Shown here: positions 15,263-20,009 of the stretch, one piece after another
Numbering within the stretch: the stretch's first letter is position 1
Layout: every line of letters starts with the position of its first letter
NCBI GenBank assembly: GCA_030631725.1
Contig: DAOVKO010000007.1
Span: 1-20,009 of the forward strand
DNA from: Actinomycetes bacterium
Lineage (GTDB): Bacteria > Planctomycetota > Phycisphaerae > JAACET01
Length of the DNA: 20,009 nucleotides
Reading direction: 5' to 3'
Translations under genes and position numbers: made by a program
Notes under the pieces: generated by a model
What the model saw: only the letters and a program-made list of their open reading frames with translations
What the model was told of the DNA's origin: nothing
Databases searched by the model: none

Positions 15263-16498
15263 TTATGTCTGTCCCAGAGCCTGAGCGAAATCGCTCTCTA
15301 TGTCGTCAAAATCTTCTATGCCGACAGATACGCGAACCATGTCTTCGGTCACACCCATGGCTTTTTGCTCATCCAGCGGAAACTCGTGAAAGATGGTTGA
15401 CGAGGGATGAATTACCAGCGTTTTGGCATCGCCCAGGTTAGCAAGGTTTTGAGCAAGCTTGGTTGCGTTTATGAACTTGAATGCCGCCTCTCGGCTGGCC
15501 AGTCCAAAAGTCAACAGCCCGCCGCCGTGACCGCCAAAGAGTTTCTGCACTCGGCCATGGAACTGGCTGGAGGGCAAACCCGGATAATTTACCCAACGAA
15601 CCTTCGGGTGTTTCCCAAAATACTCTGCCAACAGCGCAGCATTGGCGCAGTGCCTTTCCATCCGACCGGGAAGTGTCTCCAGACTCGTCAGCGTAAGAAA
15701 AGAGTTAAAGGCAGACGCACAGCAACCGAGGTCTCTGTAGATCAGATTGCGAAGGTGCCCAAGGAACGCTAATTCACCGGCCTTTTCAGCCAAGGTCCTG
15801 ATATCCTTGAATGGCCCCTCTTCCCAGGAGAAGTTCCCAGTGTCGATTATGACTCCGCCGATTGAATTGCCGTGACCGTTAATGAACTTCGTCGTCGAGT
15901 GCACAACTATGTCTGCTCCCCAATCCTTTGGCCGGATCAGAACAGGCGTCGTCAGCGTGTTGTCCACCACCAATGGAATCCCCGCCTGGTGAGCTATTTC
16001 AGCAATGGCCGGAATATCAGGCACGTCCATCCGCGGATTGCCAATGGTCTCGATGAAAATCAGCCGAGTGTTCTTCCTGATATTCTTGGCGAACTGCTCA
16101 GTATCGCCGGCATCGACAAGCGTGGTCTCTACGCCGAAGCGACCGAAAGTATTCTTGAACAGCGAGACCGTCCCGCCGAATATCCCGGCCGCCGAGAGTA
16201 TGTGGTCACCTGCATGTAGAAGACCCGCGAGGATGCAGGTAATAGCCGCCATTCCCGAAGAGCAAACCAAACTGCCTATCCCATCCTCGAGCTGAGTTAG
16301 ACGCCGCTCCAGGGCATAAGTCGTCGGGTTGGCAATTCGGGTGTATATGTAGCCCGGGGCGGTTCCCGCGAATACCTCGGCCAGCTCCTCGGCACTACGA
16401 TAGGCATAGGAAATAGTCTGAAAGATTGGCGTTGCCGTGGCGCCTGTTTGCTCTTCCGGGTCATAACCACCGTGTACAGCCAAGGTATGCGTTCTCAT
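15263..16498 (-). CDS. metY: O-acetylhomoserine sulfhydrylase (MetY), homocysteine-forming
   Basis: PLP enzyme of the Cys/Met metabolism family (411 aa) that replaces the acetyl group of O-acetylhomoserine with sulfur to give homocysteine. Motifs: YIYTRIANPTTYALERRL (50-67), CSSGMAAITCILAGLLHAGD, the substrate-binding IETIGNPRMDVPDI (149-162), VVDNTLTTPVL, and the PLP lysine K204 in HSTTKFINGHG. The C-terminus has the family ending HPSSTIFHEFPLDEQKAMGV and RVSVGIEDFDDI. The ATG at 16498 has GGAG 6 bases upstream; a TTG at 16522 would extend the frame but lacks support. Lying directly upstream of the carrier/E1/JAMM set, it probably takes sulfur from the carrier thiocarboxylate as well as, or instead of, free sulfide. 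Confidence 0.95.
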   Translation of the reverse strand: MRTHTLAVHGGYDPEEQTGATATPIFQTISYAYRSAEELAEVFAGTAPGYIYTRIANPTTYALERRLTQLEDGIGSLVCSSGMAAITCILAGLLHAGDHILSAAGIFGGTVSLFKNTFGRFGVETTLVDAGDTEQFAKNIRKNTRLIFIETIGNPRMDVPDIPAIAEIAHQAGIPLVVDNTLTTPVLIRPKDWGADIVVHSTTKFINGHGNSIGGVIIDTGNFSWEEGPFKDIRTLAEKAGELAFLGHLRNLIYRDLGCCASAFNSFLTLTSLETLPGRMERHCANAALLAEYFGKHPKVRWVNYPGLPSSQFHGRVQKLFGGHGGGLLTFGLASREAAFKFINATKLAQNLANLGDAKTLVIHPSSTIFHEFPLDEQKAMGVTEDMVRVSVGIEDFDDIESDFAQALGQT

Positions 16499-16518
16499 CG
16501 CCAACTCCTTCCCAGGCC

Positions 16519-16740
16519 TCAAATCTGATACTCCGGAGGCTTGGCCCTGCCGAAGCGAACCTTCAGCCAGCAGCGCTCATGGGCGTAATAGACTCCCAGC
16601 TTTATCAGCGTATCTGCCAGACCGATAGAAGCCGCCAGCTCGACCTTCCTTGTTACCGACCAAGCCACGCCCATCGTTATAAACAGCGCCATAACCCGCC
16701 AAGTCAGGGCCTTGACTATACTGCGAGCCCGTGTCTCCAA
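16519..16740 (-). CDS. DUF2061 small membrane protein associated with sulfate assimilation genes
   Basis: A 73-residue protein with two predicted membrane segments (about 13-30 and 33-52) and a positively charged C-terminus. The pattern RSIVKALTWRV...T, IGLADTLIKLGVYYAHERCW matches DUF2061, a family often found beside or fused to assimilatory sulfate reduction genes, with no proven function. The start is a TTG with GGGTG 5 bases before it; no better start exists without cutting into the first helix. It lies 26 bases after cysH and 20 bases before metY. A supporting role in the inner membrane for sulfur assimilation is only inferred from context. Confidence 0.8.
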   Translation of the reverse strand: METRARSIVKALTWRVMALFITMGVAWSVTRKVELAASIGLADTLIKLGVYYAHERCWLKVRFGRAKPPEYQI

Positions 16741-16766
16741 GATTGCACCCTGTCAAGAATATTGTT

Positions 16767-17486
16767 CTAGATGCCCGCACCTTCAACCAGCTTCAATGGC
16801 CGCGTGTGGATCCCGCACTCGCCGCCGACCTTGCTGGTCCCAACCCATCGCCCGGCTCTTTCATCGACACCGGTGCTGATCTTGGTGCAAGGCCCGCAAC
16901 CCAGAGAACGATAACCTTGCTTATAAAGCGGGTTCACATCCACCTTGTGCAACGCCAGGTACTCCCACACTTCACGCTCGTACCAGATAAGTATGGGGTT
17001 GAGCTTGAGCAGACCTTCGTCACGCTGTTCGATCTCCTGAAACTCCACCCGCGTGCGCCCCTCCGTACATCGCAGACCTGTCACCCAGCACTTGACCTTC
17101 ATCTCTTCGATGGCCCGGCGGGTCGGCTCGACCTTCAGTATATCGCAGCAGCGGTTGGGGTCCGTCTCGTAAAGCCGCTCCGGTATCTCGACGTCGTTGC
17201 TGTAGACCTTGAGCTCCGGATATCTGGCCACCTCTTCGGTCATGAACTGTTTGGTCTCGGGAGGCTTGAAGCGCGTGGTAACAATAAAACCTCGTATCCT
17301 CGGGCTCACCCGTTTGGCCAGGTGCCATACGGCTACTGAGTCCTTGCCCAGACTGTTGGCCACGACCAGGGTATCGGCGTACACCTTGTAGGCCCGCTCG
17401 ATCAGGCTCAGCGATCGCTCGACCTTCTCCTTGAAGTTCAAGCCTTCCACCAAGGCCTTGACATCTTCTTGTGTCGCTTCAAGCAT
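16767..17486 (-). CDS. cysH: Phosphoadenylyl/adenylyl-sulfate reductase, 4Fe-4S (APS reductase) type
   Basis: Cytosolic enzyme reducing APS (or PAPS) to sulfite; 239 aa. The PP-loop is VANSLGKDSVAVWHL (42-56). Cluster ligands typical of the APS-reductase type are present: C113-C114 in NRCCDILKVEP and C197-x2-C200 in SLGCGPCT. The catalytic C-terminal motif is ECGIH (C224). Three ATG/alternative starts occur; the ATG at 17486 is preferred because GGGAG lies 8 bases upstream, while the ATG at 17492 is only 2 bases from it. It is the first enzyme gene after the Rrf2 regulator and precedes DUF2061 and metY. The CC/CxxC set suggests APS rather than PAPS use, consistent with no visible cysC here. 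Confidence 0.95.
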   Translation of the reverse strand: MLEATQEDVKALVEGLNFKEKVERSLSLIERAYKVYADTLVVANSLGKDSVAVWHLAKRVSPRIRGFIVTTRFKPPETKQFMTEEVARYPELKVYSNDVEIPERLYETDPNRCCDILKVEPTRRAIEEMKVKCWVTGLRCTEGRTRVEFQEIEQRDEGLLKLNPILIWYEREVWEYLALHKVDVNPLYKQGYRSLGCGPCTKISTGVDERAGRWVGTSKVGGECGIHTRPLKLVEGAGI

Positions 17487-17553
17487 CTTCATTTCTCCCT
17501 GCCGATTTAACTGGCGCAAAAATCCGCCCGTACGCTACTGGCCCCGGACCGGA

Positions 17554-18009
17554 CTAGATACAGTAACTGGCCACGTATCTTTCCGCCGCGGCCGCCTCTT
17601 CCTCGATTAGGTCCTGGAAACTCGTCTGATCGTAAACCCCGGCCACGGCATCGCGCGCCCGAGACCACATGCTCATAAAGGCACAGTTGCCCCGAAGTGG
17701 GCAATCATTTTCTTTGTTCCCAGCTACACAGCGCACCGGTGCGACCGGCCCGTCGATGAACCGGATAATCTGGCCCACATACAACCTGGCCGGATCCATT
17801 GGCAGCAAATACCCGCCATGTACGCCCCGACGGGATTCGACGAATCCGCCTTGACGCAGTTGCCCCAGGATCAACTCCAAAAACCGCGGGGGAATGGCCT
17901 GGGTTTTAGCTATCTCACTGACACTTATCGGGCCGAGACCACCACCCCAGTACTTGGCTAACTCGAAGACTGCGCGCAGTGCATACTGACATTTCTGGGA
18001 TACGTTCAT
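17554..18009 (-). CDS. Rrf2-family transcriptional regulator (CymR/IscR-like), likely sulfur-assimilation repressor
   Basis: A 151-residue winged-helix regulator. The N-terminus reads MNVSQKCQYALRAVFELAK. The HTH lies at about 29-62 (ISVSEIAKTQAIPPRFLELI), and the Rrf2 wing is RRGVHGGYLL. Three cysteines, C94-x8-C103-x5-C109, sit where IscR, NsrR and RirA hold an Fe-S cluster, so redox, Fe-S or sulfur sensing is possible. The ATG at 18009 has GGAG 9 bases upstream; longer frames to 18090 would run through the promoter and are rejected. It heads the minus-strand sulfur operon and diverges from cysK. An inverted repeat in the shared promoter region (18028-18048) is a plausible operator, giving autoregulation plus control of cysK. 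Confidence 0.92.
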   Translation of the reverse strand: MNVSQKCQYALRAVFELAKYWGGGLGPISVSEIAKTQAIPPRFLELILGQLRQGGFVESRRGVHGGYLLPMDPARLYVGQIIRFIDGPVAPVRCVAGNKENDCPLRGNCAFMSMWSRARDAVAGVYDQTSFQDLIEEEAAAAERYVASYCI

Positions 18010-18027
18010 GATAAAATTCTCCAATAC

Positions 18028-18048
18028 TATATTGACTTTATCGGAATA
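18028..18048. promoter_or_regulatory. Putative Rrf2 operator: imperfect inverted repeat
   Basis: TATATTGA, a 5-base spacer, then TCGGAATA. The arms match at 5 of 8 positions, with the outer TAT/ATA and inner GA/TC conserved. It covers the -35 of the cysK promoter and the -10 of the regulator promoter, so binding there could shut both. The assignment to Rrf2 is inferred from position only. Confidence 0.45.
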
Positions 18049-18060
18049 ATAGGATATACT
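18032..18060 (+). promoter_or_regulatory. Sigma70-like promoter for cysK
   Basis: TTGACT at 18032-18037 and TATACT at 18055-18060, separated by exactly 17 bases: a near-consensus promoter reading rightward. Transcription would start near 18067, leaving a leader of about 130 bases before the cysK ATG. Confidence 0.7.
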
Positions 18061-18074
18061 CCTTGGAAAGTCAA
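18046..18074 (-). promoter_or_regulatory. Sigma70-like promoter for the Rrf2-cysH-metY operon
   Basis: On the minus strand, TTGACT (18074-18069) and TATTAT (18051-18046) are separated by 17 bases. The predicted start is near 18039, about 30 bases before the regulator ATG. It interlocks with the opposite cysK promoter, so one polymerase would exclude the other. Confidence 0.65.
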
Positions 18075-18093
18075 GACCCTTTTGCCTCAAGAG

Positions 18094-18125
18094 CTAGGAA
18101 AATTATCGCAGAGGACCTAGGAAAA
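18094..18125 (+). repeat. 9-base direct repeats in the cysK leader
   Basis: CTAGGAAAA occurs at 18094-18102 and again at 18117-18125, a 23-base offset (about two helical turns). It could be a protein- or RNA-binding element in the leader; no known riboswitch is recognised. Confidence 0.4.
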
Positions 18126-18161
18126 GACATAACATCTTTATTTGTGCGGTATTATGTCTTT
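18123..18161 (+). promoter_or_regulatory. Stem-loop in the cysK leader
   Basis: AAAGACATAA (18123-18132) is exactly complementary to TTATGTCTTT (18152-18161) around a 19-base loop. The stem is AT-rich and no U-run follows, so it is not a classic terminator. It may be an attenuator-like element or a second operator palindrome. Confidence 0.35.
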
Positions 18162-18197
18162 CAGTAATATTTATCGAATTCTTGGAAAGGAGTCGCC

Positions 18198-19154
18198 ATG
18201 AGCCGAATATACGAAGACATCACGCTTACAATAGGCAAAACCCCACTTGTAAGGATCCATAGGAATCTAATACCCTCGACAGCGCGGATATCAGCAAAAC
18301 TGGAGGGATTTAATCCTATGTGCTCGGTCAAAGACCGTATCGGTGTGGCCATGATCGATGCGGGCGAGCGCGACGGCCATATCCGGCCGGGTACCACCAT
18401 CATTGAGCCAACCAGTGGAAACACGGGTATCGCTCTTGCTTTTGTATGTGCAGCTCGCGGTTACAAGTGCGTTCTGACTATGCCGGAGTCGATGAGCATT
18501 GAACGGCGGAAGGTTCTTCTGGCCCTGGGAGCTGAGGTTATATTAACCCCTGCGGATCAGGGAATGCCCGGTGCTATCGAAAAGGCAAAAGAACTAGTAA
18601 ACAATACCCCGGACAGTTTCATGCCGCAGCAATTTGACAATCCAGCCAACCCTGAAATCCACCGACGCACAACCGCTGAGGAAATTTGGAAGGACACTGA
18701 TGGACAAGTAGATATTGTTATAGCTGGTATAGGGACAGGTGGGACTATCACCGGCATTGCAGAAGTGATTAAGCAGCGCAAGCCGAATTTCAAGGCCATA
18801 GGCGTAGAGCCGCTGCAAAGCCCGGTCATTTCGCAAACACAGGAGAATAAGGAGATCCAACCCGGGCCACATAAGATTCAAGGCATTGGTGCCGGCTTTG
18901 TGCCAACTGTATTGGATTTGGAGCTTGTCGATGAAGTGGTCAAGATCGACCAAGAAGAAGCCATCGACTGGGCTCGGCGAGCTGCTAAACAGGAAGGGCT
19001 TTTTGTTGGTATTTCTTCCGGGGCGGCATTGGCTGCAGCAAGCATTGTCGCGGCCCGATCCGAAAATGCAAGCAAAAGCATAGTCGTTATTCTACCTGAT
19101 TTTGGAGAGCGATACCTGAGTTCTCCATTATTCGAGGGCTTGAAAGAGCATTGA
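18198..19154 (+). CDS. cysK: Cysteine synthase (O-acetylserine sulfhydrylase)
   Basis: PLP enzyme forming cysteine from O-acetylserine and sulfide; cytosolic; 318 aa. The start IYEDITLTIGKTPLVRI is typical. The PLP lysine is K45 in NPMCSVKDRIG. The substrate loop PTSGNTGIALAF is at 71-82, and the phosphate-binding glycine loop is GIGTGGTITG (176-185). VGISSGAALAAA and DFGERYLSSPLF close the fold. The ATG has AAAGGAG 6 bases upstream. It is the only intact plus-strand gene and is divergent from the Rrf2 regulator. Placement opposite the homocysteine operon suggests that cysteine and methionine branches share one control region. Confidence 0.97.
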   Translation: MSRIYEDITLTIGKTPLVRIHRNLIPSTARISAKLEGFNPMCSVKDRIGVAMIDAGERDGHIRPGTTIIEPTSGNTGIALAFVCAARGYKCVLTMPESMSIERRKVLLALGAEVILTPADQGMPGAIEKAKELVNNTPDSFMPQQFDNPANPEIHRRTTAEEIWKDTDGQVDIVIAGIGTGGTITGIAEVIKQRKPNFKAIGVEPLQSPVISQTQENKEIQPGPHKIQGIGAGFVPTVLDLELVDEVVKIDQEEAIDWARRAAKQEGLFVGISSGAALAAASIVAARSENASKSIVVILPDFGERYLSSPLFEGLKEH

Positions 19155-19254
19155 AAAGTTAGAACTGTTAAATCCTAAAGCAAACGTGATTATTGAGGTT
19201 ATTTGCGGATACCACGGACTGCAGGACTCAGAAATGGCACTTGGATCACCCAAC

Positions 19255-19578
19255 TTAGAGGCAGGAGAAGAGAGCCTTCGTAATACCCTTATTGTGGAAA
19301 TGAGGAAAATCTTTGGCAATGAGCAGCTTCAAGCCCCATTCTTTGGCATATTTCTCTCTGAACTTGTAAATTTCCTTAAACTTGTAGGTGGTATCAATAT
19401 GCATGACCGGAAACGGTATCTTGCCGAAAAAGGCCTTCCTGGCCAGCCACAGCAGGGTCGTGGAGTCTTTGCCGATCGACCAGAGCATAGCCACATCCCT
19501 GAACTGGCTATACGCTTCGCGGATAATGAAAATGCTCTGATTTTCCAACTTATCCAACTGAGTGAGACTGGAATCCAT
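19255..19578 (-). pseudogene. cysD: Truncated sulfate adenylyltransferase subunit 2 (cysD) fragment
   Basis: The 107 codons match only the N-terminal third of CysD (about 300 aa in E. coli), the ATP-sulfurylase small subunit that makes APS with CysN. The start MDSSLTQLDKLENQSIFIIR resembles CysD, and the PP-loop LWSIGKDSTTLLWLARKAFF (33-52) and FPVMHIDTTYKFKEIYKFR (56-74) are intact. After about residue 100 the similarity stops and a TAA ends the frame; the GGARRDEEKSRAKER block and everything after it are absent. The ATG at 19578 has GGGAG about 10 bases upstream; codons before it have no CysD likeness. A transposase remnant lies just upstream, so IS-linked deletion is a likely cause. It converges on cysK. 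Confidence 0.8.
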
Positions 19579-19635
19579 AGCGAGTGTGCTCCCAACAAGT
19601 TCTTTCAAATCATTATAGTGATAATTGGAGGTGCT

Positions 19636-19751
19636 GTCAAATGGATCGAGCAATACCCGCGTATCAAAGCATTTTTCGGCACTACCCAGAACGCAGGAAG
19701 ACTCAAATCTGGATTGCAATCAGTGTCTATGTCCTGGTGGCAATTATCAAG
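19636..19751 (+). mobile_element. Frameshifted remnant of an IS4-like transposase C-terminus
   Basis: The frame from 19636 reads VKWIEQYPRIKAFFGTTQNA. After a shift near 19696-19700 a second frame continues KTQIWIAISVYVLVAIIK. Together these match the conserved end of IS4-type DDE transposases (W-I-x-Q...R-I-K-x-F-x-G-T...N-A-x-K-T-Q-I-W). Only about 40 residues survive and no catalytic domain or terminal inverted repeats are seen. It is a dead fragment upstream of the cysD fragment. Confidence 0.7.
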
Positions 19752-20009
19752 GGGCCTTTCGCCTGGGCCAGGGCGTGAACGGGGCGATCACCTCGCCCCG
19801 CGAGCTCACCTAAGGCATCTGCCAAATAATCCAGTTGATCGGAAACCCCCAGGAGGTGATCCCGGCGTGCCTTTTACCCCCTTCGGCACTGACCGAGGCC
19901 CCTGTCAGCGACTTGGTCACCAGAAAATGTACTGCTCGGATATCTTCCAGGCTAAAGTATTCTTTAGCGACAAAAATAGCCATAGGCACAGACAACAGTC
20001 AGCCTCTGC
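19752..20009. other. Stretch with no convincing gene after the transposase remnant
   Basis: About 260 bases to the window edge, looking GC-richer than the cysD side. The only candidate is a short minus-strand frame (19810-19983). The remainder shows no recognised domain, RNA or terminal repeat. Confidence 0.4.
19810..19983 (-). CDS. Small hypothetical ORF or gene fragment
   Basis: A 57-codon frame starting MAIFVAKEYFSLEDIRAV and ending WGFPINWIIWQMP. The amino-acid mix looks protein-like, but no Shine-Dalgarno precedes the ATG, no family is recognised and the neighbourhood is decayed DNA. It could equally be the tail of a lost gene. Confidence 0.2.
   Translation of the reverse strand: MAIFVAKEYFSLEDIRAVHFLVTKSLTGASVSAEGGKRHAGITSWGFPINWIIWQMP

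Noticed and set aside
18009..18090. Longer N-terminus for the Rrf2 regulator
   Set aside because: The extra 27 residues would be encoded across the two promoters and have no Rrf2 likeness; the ATG at 18009 has a good ribosome binding site and the family start.
19155..19254. Terminator between the convergent cysK and cysD fragment
   Set aside because: Only weak 5-base complementarities are visible and no stable GC stem with a U-run.
19144..20009. A stop-free plus-strand frame running about 285 codons to the window edge
   Set aside because: It is codon-aligned antisense to the cysD fragment, where antisense stops need TTA, CTA or TCA codons that this gene avoids. It only matches protein over the short transposase scar and has no sensible start.

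Overview
The window is a densely packed bacterial segment. Almost every gene lies on the minus strand, so transcription runs from about 18.05 kb down to 1. It is devoted to sulfur assimilation, siroheme/tetrapyrrole synthesis and heavy-metal efflux. No rRNA, tRNA, CRISPR array or intact mobile element is visible. The gene order hemA-hemC-hemD-hemB-hemL and the many fused enzymes resemble clusters in anaerobic bacteria (for example clostridial hemACDBL). The lipoproteins of the efflux operon imply a diderm envelope. An anaerobic or microaerophilic Gram-negative lineage, possibly Planctomycetota, would fit, but this is only inference.

Layout. (1) 1-4821: a Cus/Czc-type RND metal efflux operon, reading from high to low coordinates: outer-membrane factor lipoprotein, small YHS-domain lipoprotein, periplasmic adaptor with two heavy-metal-binding modules, and the start of a CusA pump cut by the window edge. 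(2) 4845-5660: an uncharacterised protein with a Cys-rich C-terminus, faintly like archaemetzincins but lacking the HExxH motif. (3) 5704-11453: tetrapyrrole genes hemL, hemB, a CobA-HemD fusion, and an unusual precorrin-2 dehydrogenase/GluTR/HemC triple fusion. (4) 11456-18009: sulfur genes: siroheme sulfite reductase fused to TusA, JAMM protease, ThiF-like E1, ThiS-like carrier, MetY, a DUF2061 membrane protein, CysH and an Rrf2 regulator. (5) 18028-18198: a divergent control region with two overlapping sigma70-like promoters and an inverted repeat. (6) 18198-19154: plus-strand cysK. (7) 19155-20009: a decayed end holding a 107-codon cysD fragment and a frameshifted transposase remnant.

How the genes fit together. 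CysH (APS reductase type, with Fe-S cysteines) makes sulfite. The sulfite reductase, whose siroheme can be supplied by the neighbouring hem genes, makes sulfide or passes sulfur to its own TusA domain. The ThiS-like carrier, the E1 enzyme, the JAMM protease and MetY match the protein-thiocarboxylate route to homocysteine described in Wolinella succinogenes (HcyS/HcyF/HcyD/MetY). CysK gives the parallel branch to cysteine. The Rrf2 regulator probably controls both arms from the shared promoter region.

The most unusual points are: the triple tetrapyrrole fusion, in which each module appears trimmed at its C-terminus and the HemC module lacks the dipyrromethane-binding domain; the thiocarboxylate homocysteine module next to a sulfite reductase-TusA fusion; the carrier's Gly-Gly codons doubling as the next gene's ribosome binding site; and the interlocked divergent promoters.
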